This document shows, piece by piece, positions 56,851 through 64,000 of a stretch of 64,000 nt of DNA. A model generated the notes under the pieces. The model made no database searches. It was not told the origin of the DNA and saw only the letters and a program-made list of their open reading frames with translations. A program made the translations under genes and the position numbers. The DNA comes from Streptomyces sp. STR69. GTDB lineage: Bacteria; Actinomycetota; Actinomycetes; Streptomycetales; Streptomycetaceae. The stretch spans positions 1 through 64,000 of the forward strand of contig NZ_JALJRY010000014.1 of the NCBI RefSeq assembly GCF_024519455.1. Direction: 5' to 3'. How positions within the stretch are numbered: position 1 is the stretch's first letter; every line of letters begins with the position of its first letter.

Positions 56851-57789
56851 ATGGATGCCCCTGGGACGGGCGATCCGGGGCTCTTCGGGCCGGACTCCGT
56901 GACATGGCAGGTTCACGACGATCCCATGATGTGGATCGCAGGCGTCCGCGCGCTCTACCTCCAGGCCCTGCACCCGCGAGCCGTCCGCGGAGTCATGCAG
57001 AACTCCGACTTCCGGCGAGACGCCCGGGGCCGGCTGATGCGCACCGCGAACTTCGTCGGCACCATCACCTACGGCACCACCGAGGCCGCCGAGAAGGCGG
57101 GCGCCCGGGTGCGGAAGATCCACAGCATGCTCCGGGCGACCGACCCGGACACGGGGGAGCGGTACGGAATCGACGAACCCGAACTGCTGCTGTGGGTGCA
57201 CTGCGCCGAGATCGACTCGTATCTGGACGTGCTGCGCCGCTCCGGATTCCGCCTCACCGACGCCCAGGCCGACCGCTACCTCGCCGAACACCGGGAGAGC
57301 GCCCGCCTGGTGGGCCTCGACCCCGCCGCCGTACCGGGCGACCGCGCCGAGCTGGCCGCCTACTTCGAGCAGGTCCGGCCCGCGCTCGCCGCCGGACCCG
57401 AGGCACGCGAAGTGGACGACTTCCTGCTCCGCCCGCCGACGCACCCCCTCCTCGTCCCGGCGCGCGAGGTGCTCTGGCGGCGCGTGGCACACCTGGCGTA
57501 CGCCTCCCTGCCGCCGTACGCCCACCGGCTCTACGGCAGACCGGCCCCCGCGCCCGACACCGTCACCCGGCGACTGCGCGTCACCGGCACCCTGTTGCGC
57601 TGTGTTCCCGCACATGTGCGCCGGCAACTTCCGCCCAAGCACATCCTCCGCGCCATGTCACGGCTCGGCCCCGGCTCCCGACCCTCCCCGTACAAAGTCG
57701 GACGATCGCTCGCCATACTGGACGAGCCAGGGGAGGGCGGGACGAACACCGACGGGGGCGATCGCGGGAGATGGGGGACAGCAGGCTGA
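56851..57789 (+). CDS. MpaB-family (DUF2236) oxygenase-like protein
   Basis: A 312-residue alpha-helical protein with GPDSVTWQVHDDPMMWIAGV and RALYLQALHPRAVRGVMQNS near the N-terminus, and TYGTTEAAEKAGARVRKIHS, the DUF2236 signature with conserved His residues that probably bind heme or iron (as in latex-clearing protein Lcp and fungal MpaB). It lies 9 nt after the acyl-CoA dehydrogenase, so the two are likely cotranscribed. The 3' end overlaps the kinase gene by 19 nt. Substrate unknown. Confidence 0.85.
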   Translation: MDAPGTGDPGLFGPDSVTWQVHDDPMMWIAGVRALYLQALHPRAVRGVMQNSDFRRDARGRLMRTANFVGTITYGTTEAAEKAGARVRKIHSMLRATDPDTGERYGIDEPELLLWVHCAEIDSYLDVLRRSGFRLTDAQADRYLAEHRESARLVGLDPAAVPGDRAELAAYFEQVRPALAAGPEAREVDDFLLRPPTHPLLVPAREVLWRRVAHLAYASLPPYAHRLYGRPAPAPDTVTRRLRVTGTLLRCVPAHVRRQLPPKHILRAMSRLGPGSRPSPYKVGRSLAILDEPGEGGTNTDGGDRGRWGTAG

Positions 57790-60008
57790 TCCAGGGCCGC
57801 TACCGGCTGCTCGATCTGATCGGGCGCGGTGGTATGGGCGAGGTGTGGCGCGCGCGGGACGAGTCACTGGGGCGCCATGTCGCCGTGAAGTGCCTCAAGC
57901 CGCTGAACCCGCACCACGACCAGTCGTTCACCCGCGTCCTGCGCGAGCGGTTCCGGCGCGAGGCTCGCGTCGCCGCCGCGCTCCAGCACCGCGGGGTGAC
58001 CGTCGTCCACGACTTCGGCGAGTCCGACGGCGTCCTCTACCTGGTGATGGAGCTTCTCGACGGCCGCAATCTCAGCCAGCTCCTGGAGGACAACGAGCAG
58101 CGGCCGCTGCCCGTCGGTGACGTCGTCGACATCGCCGAGCAGGTCGCCTCCGCCCTCGCCTACTGCCACCAACAGGGCATCGTGCACCGGGACTTGAAGC
58201 CCGCGAACATCATGCGACTGACCGACGGCACGGTGAAGATCTGCGACTTCGGCATCGCCCGGCTCGGCGCCGACATCGGCTTCACCTCCCGGCTGACCGG
58301 CACCGGCATCGCGATGGGCACCCCGCACTACATGTCGCCGGAACAGATCAGCGGCTCCGAGGTCGACCAGCGCAGCGACCTCTACTCCTTCGGGTGCGTG
58401 CTCTACGAACTCGCCACCGGGGCACCGCCGTTCGACCTCGGCGACGCCTGGGCCATACTCATCGGCCACCGCGACACCCCGCCCCGCCCGCCGCGCGCCC
58501 AACGCGCCGAAGTGCCCGAGTACCTGGAGAAGGTCATCCTCGATCTGCTCGCCAAGCTCCCCGAGCAACGCCCGAACGACGCCCGCGAGTTGGGCCGCCG
58601 CATCACCATGGGGCGTACGACACCCCTGTACGTGCCGACAGTTGTGACCCCGCGACCCGAACTGCCCTTGTCCGAACCGGTGTCCCGCGAGGTGCGCCTG
58701 CCGTCCTGGACGCGTGGGATGACCACCGGGCACAAGGCGGCCGGCGCCGGACTGCGCACCACCCCGCCCGACGCCGGGGCCGGCCTCACCGGCGAGTGGA
58801 TCGCGCGCCCGGCCACCGGCCACGTGGCGGAATCCGCACCGGAGTCACCGTCCGCGCCGCCCCCGGAGGCCCTCAAGGCCCTGGCCGGACGCCACAACGC
58901 GGGCCTGAGCCTGGGCCGCCTCGGCCGCTGGGCGGAGGCCGGCGAGGTGCACCGCGCGGTCGCCGCCGAACGCGGCCACCTCCTCGGCCCGGACCACCCC
59001 GACACCCTCGCCAGCCGCTACGAACTCGGCTTCACCTTCAGCCGCACCGGCCACGCCGCCGAGGCCCTGCGCGAGTACACCCACGTCGCCCGCGCCAGGG
59101 AACGGGCGCTGGGCGCCGACCACGCCGACACGCTCGCCGCCCGGCAGGAAATGGCGTACGTGCTGGGCCAGTTGGGGCGCCACTTCGACGCACACCAGGT
59201 GTACACCTCCGTACTCGCCGCCCGGGAACGCACCATGGGCCCCGATCACCCGGACACCCTGCGCTGCCGCCACAACCTCGCCTTCAACCTCAGCCGGCTC
59301 GGCCGCCTGGAGGACTCGTACCGCATGGCCTGCGAGGTCGCCGCCGCCCGCGCCCGCGTACTGGGCACCGGCCACCCCGACACCCTGGTCACCCGCTATG
59401 AAGTCGCCTACGCGCTGGGCCAGTTGGGCCGCTGGCAGGAGGCACTCCAGACCTACGGCGAGGTCGCCGAGGCTCGGGCGCGGGCCCTCGGGCCGGACCA
59501 CGCAGACACCCTCGCCGCCCGCTACGAGATCGGCATCAGCCTCGGCCGCCTCGGCCGCAGCGCCGATGCCCTCAAGCTGTACCGCGACCTGATCGACGAC
59601 CGCACCCGCGTCCACGGCCCCGCCCATCCCGAGACCCTCCGCGCCCGCCACGGCCTCGGCGTCAACCTCGGCCGCCTCGGCCGCTGGGAGGAGGCCCTCG
59701 CCGAGTCCCGTGACGTGTGCGCCATCCGAGAGCGCGTCCTCGGCCCGGACCATCCCGACACCCTCGTCAGCCGCCGCGAGGTCGCCGTAGGGCTGGGCTG
59801 GCTCGGCCGCTGGGCCGACGCGCTCACCGAGTACCGCCGCGTCGCCGCCGCCCGCGAGCGCGTCCTCGGCCCCGACCACCCCGACACCCTCGCCAGCCGC
59901 AACGACGAGGCCCACTGCCTGGAACAGCTCGGCCGCAACGCGGAAGCGGTCGAGCTGTACCGCCGGGTGGCGGTCCTACGACAGGGACGGGCGTCGGGCG
60001 GGCACTGA
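57771..60008 (+). CDS. Serine/threonine protein kinase with C-terminal tetratricopeptide array
   Basis: 745 residues. The Hanks-type kinase domain is 11-280: P-loop IGRGGMGEVW, K40 in HVAVKCLKP, catalytic HRDLKPANIM (D141), DFG at 159-161, MGTPHYMSPEQ. A Pro-rich linker of about 90 residues follows, then about nine 42-residue TPR units each ending in a G-x-x-H-x-x-T-L motif (LGPDHPDTLASR, LGADHADTLAAR and so on), like the TPR_10/TPR_12 arrays of kinesin light chains. No transmembrane segment or PASTA domain is present, so the kinase is cytosolic and probably recruits partners through the TPR array. Confidence 0.93.
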   Translation: MGDSRLIQGRYRLLDLIGRGGMGEVWRARDESLGRHVAVKCLKPLNPHHDQSFTRVLRERFRREARVAAALQHRGVTVVHDFGESDGVLYLVMELLDGRNLSQLLEDNEQRPLPVGDVVDIAEQVASALAYCHQQGIVHRDLKPANIMRLTDGTVKICDFGIARLGADIGFTSRLTGTGIAMGTPHYMSPEQISGSEVDQRSDLYSFGCVLYELATGAPPFDLGDAWAILIGHRDTPPRPPRAQRAEVPEYLEKVILDLLAKLPEQRPNDARELGRRITMGRTTPLYVPTVVTPRPELPLSEPVSREVRLPSWTRGMTTGHKAAGAGLRTTPPDAGAGLTGEWIARPATGHVAESAPESPSAPPPEALKALAGRHNAGLSLGRLGRWAEAGEVHRAVAAERGHLLGPDHPDTLASRYELGFTFSRTGHAAEALREYTHVARARERALGADHADTLAARQEMAYVLGQLGRHFDAHQVYTSVLAARERTMGPDHPDTLRCRHNLAFNLSRLGRLEDSYRMACEVAAARARVLGTGHPDTLVTRYEVAYALGQLGRWQEALQTYGEVAEARARALGPDHADTLAARYEIGISLGRLGRSADALKLYRDLIDDRTRVHGPAHPETLRARHGLGVNLGRLGRWEEALAESRDVCAIRERVLGPDHPDTLVSRREVAVGLGWLGRWADALTEYRRVAAARERVLGPDHPDTLASRNDEAHCLEQLGRNAEAVELYRRVAVLRQGRASGGH
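58892..59990 (+). repeat. 126-bp tandem coding repeats (TPR array)
   Basis: About nine units of 42 codons inside the kinase gene, with near-identical DNA segments coding GPDHPDTLA and LGRLGRW in successive units. Conservation at the nucleotide level suggests recent duplication or gene conversion among units. Confidence 0.75.
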
Positions 60009-60061
60009 CGACCGTGTGCCCAGCTCTGGCCGACCTAGATCACCTCGTGTTACGAAGAACC

Positions 60062-61636
60062 ATGCCTGCACACGAGGGACCCGGACATCGGACGTACGAC
60101 GCCGTCATCGTCGGCGGCGGCCACAACGGCCTGGTCGCCGCCGCCTATCTGGCCCGGGCCGGGCGCTCCGTGCTCGTCCTGGAGCGCCTCGACACCACCG
60201 GCGGCGCAGCCGTGTCGACCCGCCCGTTCGCCGGGGTCGACGCACGCCTTTCCCGGTACTCGTACCTGGTCAGCCTGCTGCCCAAGAAGATCGTGCGGGA
60301 CCTCGGCCTCGACTTCCGCATCCGCGGGCGCACCATCTCGTCGTACACCCCCGTCGAACGCGACGGCCGACCCACCGGCCTCCTCGTCGGCGGCGGCGAG
60401 CGCCGCACCCGCGACGCCTTCGCCCGTCTCACCGGCGGCGACCGCGAGTACGCGGCCTGGCAGCGCCTCTACGGGATGACCGGACGCCTCGCGCAGCGGG
60501 TCTTCCCCACGCTCACCGAACCGCTGCCCACCCGCGACGAACTGCGCCGGCGCGTGGACGACGAGGACGCCTGGCGGATGCTCTTCGAGGAGCCGATCGG
60601 CGTCGCCATCGAGGAGAACTTCACCGACGACCTGGTCCGGGGCGTCGTCCTCACCGACGCCCTGATCGGCACCTTCGCCGACGCCCACGACCCGTCCCTC
60701 GCGCAGAACCGCTGCTTCCTCTACCACGTCATCGGCGGCGGAACCGGCGCCTGGGACGTCCCGGTCGGCGGCATGGGCGCCCTCACCGACGCCCTGGCCG
60801 CCACCGCGCGCGAGGCCGGCGCCGTACTCGCCACCGGCCACGAAGCCGTCCGCATCGACACGGACGGCCGCGCCGCCGAGATCACCTACCGCACCGCAGA
60901 CACCGAAGGCGTCGTGGCCGCCCGCCACGTCCTCGTCGGCGCCTCCCCGCAGCAGCTCGCCGCCCTCACCGGCGACGAACCGCCCGCCCCCGCCGAGGGC
61001 GCCCAGCTCAAGGTGAACATGCTGCTCAAGCGGCTGCCCAGACTCCGCGACACCTCGGTCGACCCGCGCGAGGCCTTCGCCGGCACCTTCCACATCGCCG
61101 AGGGCTACGACCAACTGGCCGCCGCCCACGCCCAGGCCGCGTCGGGTTCGCTGCCCGCCGCACCACCCTCCGAGATCTACTGCCACTCCCTCACCGACCC
61201 GAGCATCCTCGGCCGGGACCTCGTCGAGGACGGCTACCAGACCCTCACCCTCTTCGGCCTGCACACCCCGGCCCGTCTCTTCGAACGCGACAACGACGCC
61301 GTACGCGAGGAACTCCTGAAGGCCACCCTCGCCCAGCTGGACGGCCACCTCGCCGAACCACTCGCGGACTGCCTCGCCACCGACGCCGACGGTCGCCCCT
61401 GCATCGAGGCGAAGACCCCGCTCGACCTGGAACGCGACCTCAGGCTTCCCGGCGGCAACATCTTCCACCGCGAACTGACCTGGCCCTACGCCCAGGACGG
61501 CACCGGACGCTGGGGCGTCGAGACCCGGCACGCGAACGTCCTGCTGTGCGGGGCGGGCGCGGTGCGCGGCGGGGGAGTGAGCGGGGTACCGGGGCACAAC
61601 GCGGCGATGGCCGTGCTGCAGGGCGACGCCGGCTGA
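60062..61636 (+). CDS. CrtI/PYROXD2-like NAD(P)/FAD-dependent oxidoreductase
   Basis: A 524-residue flavoprotein with N-terminal YDAVIVGGGHNGLVAAAYLA, RAGRSVLVLERLDTTGGAAV, then CFLYHVIGGGTGAWDVPVGG, MGALTDALAATAREAG (the substrate-domain pattern of the phytoene-desaturase superfamily) and a C-terminal GAGAVRGGGVSGVPGHNAA FAD motif. ATG 60062 gives the family start; longer openings overlap the kinase gene. It is more like the PYROXD2 branch than carotenoid desaturases, and no carotenoid genes are near. Confidence 0.85.
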   Translation: MPAHEGPGHRTYDAVIVGGGHNGLVAAAYLARAGRSVLVLERLDTTGGAAVSTRPFAGVDARLSRYSYLVSLLPKKIVRDLGLDFRIRGRTISSYTPVERDGRPTGLLVGGGERRTRDAFARLTGGDREYAAWQRLYGMTGRLAQRVFPTLTEPLPTRDELRRRVDDEDAWRMLFEEPIGVAIEENFTDDLVRGVVLTDALIGTFADAHDPSLAQNRCFLYHVIGGGTGAWDVPVGGMGALTDALAATAREAGAVLATGHEAVRIDTDGRAAEITYRTADTEGVVAARHVLVGASPQQLAALTGDEPPAPAEGAQLKVNMLLKRLPRLRDTSVDPREAFAGTFHIAEGYDQLAAAHAQAASGSLPAAPPSEIYCHSLTDPSILGRDLVEDGYQTLTLFGLHTPARLFERDNDAVREELLKATLAQLDGHLAEPLADCLATDADGRPCIEAKTPLDLERDLRLPGGNIFHRELTWPYAQDGTGRWGVETRHANVLLCGAGAVRGGGVSGVPGHNAAMAVLQGDAG

Positions 61637-61670
61637 CCACTAGGGCGCGGTGACCCGACTGTCGGGAAAA

Positions 61671-61687
61671 TCTGACGGAGCATCAGA
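61671..61687. promoter_or_regulatory. TCTGA-N7-TCAGA operator before the nitronate monooxygenase
   Basis: TCTGACGGAGCATCAGA is a 17-bp dyad, 43 nt upstream of ATG 61730, in the position of a TetR-type repressor site for the downstream nitronate monooxygenase/acyl-CoA synthetase operon. Confidence 0.5.
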
Positions 61688-61729
61688 AAAGGTCTTCCGT
61701 CGTCCGGAGGACTGCGGCATTCTGCGCCC

Positions 61730-62839
61730 ATGCAGACGGAGTTGAGCAAGAAACTGGGAGTCGAGCACGCCATTTTCGGCTTCACGCCGTTCCCCGCCGT
61801 CGCCGCGGCCATCAGCCGGGCCGGCGGTTTCGGCGTGCTCGGCGCGGTCCGCTACACCGCCCCCGACGACCTGAAACGCGACCTGGACTGGCTTGAGGCG
61901 CACGTCGAAGGGATGCCGTACGGCCTCGACGTCGTCATGCCGGCGAAGAAGGTGGAAGGCGTCACCGAGGCCGAGGTCGAGGCGATGATCCCGGAAGGGC
62001 ACCGGCAGTTCGTCACCGAGACCCTCGCCAAGTACGGCGTGCCCGAACTCGCCGAGGGCGAGGTGTCCGGCTGGCGCATCACCGGGTGGATGGAACAGGT
62101 CGCCCGCAACCAGCTCGACGTCGCCTTCGACTACCCGATCAAGCTGCTCGCCAACGCGCTGGGCTCCCCACCGGCCGACGTCGTCGCCCGCGCCCACGAC
62201 CAGGACGTCCTGGTCGCCGCGCTCGCGGGCAGCGCCCGGCACGCCCGCAAGCACGCCGAGGGTGGCATCGACATCGTCGTGGCCCAGGGCTACGAGGCGG
62301 GCGGACACACCGGCGAGATCGCGACCATGGTGCTCACACCCGAAGTCGTCGACGCCGTCGACCCGTTGCCGGTACTCGCCGCGGGCGGCATCGGCAGCGG
62401 ACAGCAGGTGGCCGCCGCGCTCAGCCTCGGCGCCCAGGGTGTGTGGCTGGGCTCCATATGGCTGACCACCACGGAGGCCGATATGCACTCGGCCGGCGTG
62501 ACCCGCAAACTACTCGCCGCCGGGTCCGGCGACACCGTCCGCTCCCGCGCCCTGACCGGGAAACCGGCTCGCCAACTGCGTACCGAGTGGACCGACGCCT
62601 GGGACGACCCGGACGGCCCTGGCACCCTCCCCATGCCGCTGCAGGGCCTGCTTGTCGCCGAGGCCGTCTCGCGCATCCAGAAGTACGAGGTCGAACCACT
62701 GCTGGGCACCCCCGTCGGCCAGATCGTCGGCCGTATGAACAGCGAACGCAGTGTCCAGGCCGTCGTCGACGACCTCACCCGCGGCTTCGAGCACGCCGTC
62801 GACCGCATCAACCGCATCGCCGGAAGGAGCGGCCAGTGA
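61730..62839 (+). CDS. Nitronate monooxygenase (2-nitropropane dioxygenase family)
   Basis: A 369-residue FMN TIM-barrel enzyme: RAGGFGVLGAVRYT near the N-terminus, DIVVAQGYEAGGHTGEIATM (the conserved AQGxEAGGHxG active-site loop), PVLAAGGIGSGQQVAAALSL and GAQGVWLGS for FMN phosphate binding. It oxidises alkyl nitronates. The acyl-CoA synthetase gene overlaps its stop (GTGA), a linkage that suggests a lipid or fatty-acid degradation role rather than simple nitroalkane detoxification. Confidence 0.9.
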   Translation: MQTELSKKLGVEHAIFGFTPFPAVAAAISRAGGFGVLGAVRYTAPDDLKRDLDWLEAHVEGMPYGLDVVMPAKKVEGVTEAEVEAMIPEGHRQFVTETLAKYGVPELAEGEVSGWRITGWMEQVARNQLDVAFDYPIKLLANALGSPPADVVARAHDQDVLVAALAGSARHARKHAEGGIDIVVAQGYEAGGHTGEIATMVLTPEVVDAVDPLPVLAAGGIGSGQQVAAALSLGAQGVWLGSIWLTTTEADMHSAGVTRKLLAAGSGDTVRSRALTGKPARQLRTEWTDAWDDPDGPGTLPMPLQGLLVAEAVSRIQKYEVEPLLGTPVGQIVGRMNSERSVQAVVDDLTRGFEHAVDRINRIAGRSGQ

Positions 62840-64000
62840 GCACACCCCCCGCCGGCTTCTGGGCCCAGGCGGCCCAGGACCCCGACCGTACGGTCCTCAT
62901 CGCGCCCGACGGCGAGGAGTGGACGGCCGGCCGCCTGCACGCCGCCGCCAACCAACTCGTCCACGGTCTGCGCGCCGCCGGACTCGAACGCGGCGACGCC
63001 TTCGCCGTCGTCCTGCCCAACGGTGTCGAGTTCTTCACGGCCCATCTCGCCGCCACCCAGGCCGGGTTCTACCTCGTCCCGGTCAACCACCATTTCGTCG
63101 CCCCCGAGATCGCCTGGATCGTCGCCGACTCCGGCGCCAAGGTGCTCATCGCGCACGAGCGGTTCGCCGAGCCCGTCCGCCAGGCCGCCGACGAGGCCGG
63201 CCTCCCCGCCACCCACCGGTACGCCGTCGGCACCGTCGAGGGCTTCCGGCCGTACGCCGAACTCCTCGACGGACAACCGGAGTCGGCGCCCACGGACCGC
63301 ACGCTCGGCTGGGTCATGAACTACACCTCCGGCACCACCGGCCGCCCCCGCGGCATCCGCCGCCCCCTGCCGGGCAAGCCACCCGAGTCGGCCTACCTCG
63401 GCGGTTTCCTCGGCATCTTCGGCATCAAGCCGTTCGACGACAACGTGCACCTGGTCTGCTCGCCGCTCTACCACACGGCCGTCCTCCAGTTCGCGAGCGC
63501 CAGCCTGCACATCGGCCACCGCCTGGTCCTGATGGACAAGTGGAGCCCCGAGGAGATGCTCCGCCTCATCGACCGCGAGAAGTGCACCCACACCCATATG
63601 GTCCCGACCCAGTTCCACCGCCTCCTCGCCCTCCCCGAGGACATACGGGCGCGCTACGACGTCTCGTCCATGCGGCACGCCATCCACGGCGCCGCCCCGT
63701 GCCCCGACCATGTGAAGCGGGCCATGATCGAGTGGTGGGGCGACTGTGTGGAGGAGTACTACGCGGCCAGCGAGGGCGGTGGTGCCTTCGCGACCGCCGA
63801 GGACTGGCTGAAGAAGCCCGGCACCGTCGGCAAGGCCTGGCCCATCAGCGAACTCGCGGTCTTCGACGACGACGGCAAGCGGCTCCCGCCCGGTGAACTC
63901 GGCACCGTCTACATGAAGATGAGCACCGGCGGCTTCGCCTACCACAAGGACGAGGCCAAGACGAAGAAGAACCGCATCGGCGACTTCTTCACCGTCGGCG
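62836..64000 (+). CDS. Acyl-CoA synthetase (FadD/ANL family), 3' end outside window
   Basis: GTG 62836 (overlapping the previous stop) opens a frame that continues past the right edge; 388 codons are visible. ANL motifs: A3 P-loop MNYTSGTTGRPRGIRRP, core A5 EEYYAASEGG, and KPGTVGKAWP with GELGTVYMKM in the A6-A7 region. The C-terminal lid domain is not in the window. It activates a carboxylic acid to its CoA thioester and is probably part of the same degradative unit as the acyl-CoA dehydrogenase at 55663. Confidence 0.9.
   Translation, partial: MSTPPAGFWAQAAQDPDRTVLIAPDGEEWTAGRLHAAANQLVHGLRAAGLERGDAFAVVLPNGVEFFTAHLAATQAGFYLVPVNHHFVAPEIAWIVADSGAKVLIAHERFAEPVRQAADEAGLPATHRYAVGTVEGFRPYAELLDGQPESAPTDRTLGWVMNYTSGTTGRPRGIRRPLPGKPPESAYLGGFLGIFGIKPFDDNVHLVCSPLYHTAVLQFASASLHIGHRLVLMDKWSPEEMLRLIDREKCTHTHMVPTQFHRLLALPEDIRARYDVSSMRHAIHGAAPCPDHVKRAMIEWWGDCVEEYYAASEGGGAFATAEDWLKKPGTVGKAWPISELAVFDDDGKRLPPGELGTVYMKMSTGGFAYHKDEAKTKKNRIGDFFTVG

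Noticed and set aside
55180..57642. An 820-codon antisense frame across acyl-CoA dehydrogenase and MpaB-family genes
   Set aside because: GC-rich antisense shadow: Gly/Val/Asp-rich sequence without motifs, opposite well-supported genes.
58892..59990. The 126-bp periodic repeats as a CRISPR or minisatellite
   Set aside because: The period is a multiple of three and the repeats translate into TPR units in frame with the kinase.
55461..60008. A 1515-codon plus-strand frame
   Set aside because: Residues before 57771 are Arg/Pro-rich out-of-frame translation of the acyl-CoA dehydrogenase and MpaB-family genes. The kinase start at 57771 has a ribosome site and P-loop at the right distance.

Overview
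The window is high-GC actinobacterial DNA. Codon use, dense ATGA/GTGA gene overlaps, twin-arginine and lipoprotein signals, an ECF/SigB-type sigma repertoire and a GH59 enzyme with ricin-type lectin repeats all suggest a Streptomyces chromosome, probably a variable arm region given the number of gene remnants. No rRNA, tRNA, CRISPR array, insertion sequence or phage gene was recognised.

Layout. (1) 1-921: a junction where a sugar-binding-protein gene (minus) and a LacI-type regulator gene (plus) have both lost their 5' ends. (2) 961-10239: a nine-gene minus-strand catabolic operon, with a DapA-family lyase, an amino-acid-type ABC importer, a three-subunit FAD/2Fe-2S amino-acid (opine or hydroxyproline type) dehydrogenase, an allophanate-hydrolase-C-like protein and a hydantoinase. 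A divergent LacI-type regulator and two matching operators accompany it. (3) 10298-14606: an amine-oxidase remnant, a LysR regulator, a Tat-exported metallo-beta-lactamase-fold protein and a GcvT/LigM-like methyltransferase, with related ATCGAT-centred dyads before the first and last. (4) 14848-18166: an eroded stretch with LuxR-ATPase and WD40 remnants and three uncharacterised ORFs. (5) 18349-28561: galU, then what I read as an ECF41-controlled redox island. It holds two ECF41-type sigma factors, an FrdA-like flavoprotein, an NmrA-like reductase, an orphan cytochrome b (QcrB) preceded by a WhiB-like mini-ORF, a nitroreductase, an NDH-2 and small membrane proteins. Five promoters in this block share TGTCACA-N16-GGTC (the first has CGTCACA).

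(6) 28710-36780: two MacB/LolD-type ATPases facing two large FtsX-type permeases on the other strand. (7) 37059-40445: a COG4705 membrane protein, a two-component system and a truncated COG4705 paralogue, with GCGTTCAGG repeats before both COG4705 genes. (8) 40492-46247: a DUF1206 protein, a SigB/SigF-family sigma factor, a GvpU-like protein and a partner-switching module (RsbQ-like hydrolase, PAS-PP2C RsbP-like phosphatase, STAS antagonist, MEDS-ATPase anti-sigma kinase). (9) 46329-49606: an M20 peptidase and diaminopropionate ammonia-lyase pair divergent from a LysR gene. (10) 49623-55451: an RpiB-family isomerase, a secreted GH59/CBM13 hydrolase with a CebR-like operator, a SulP transporter, PPK2 and a Cys-rich copper-binding-type protein. 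(11) 55663-64000: acyl-CoA dehydrogenase, MpaB-family protein, Ser/Thr kinase-TPR protein, CrtI-like oxidoreductase, nitronate monooxygenase and an acyl-CoA synthetase running off the right edge.

The strongest new observation is the five-promoter ECF41-type regulon over a respiratory/redox gene set. Next are the hydantoinase/opine-dehydrogenase operon with its operator pair, the complete SigB-like switch, and several gene-specific operators (GTCTAC half-sites, KstR-like box, CebR-like box).
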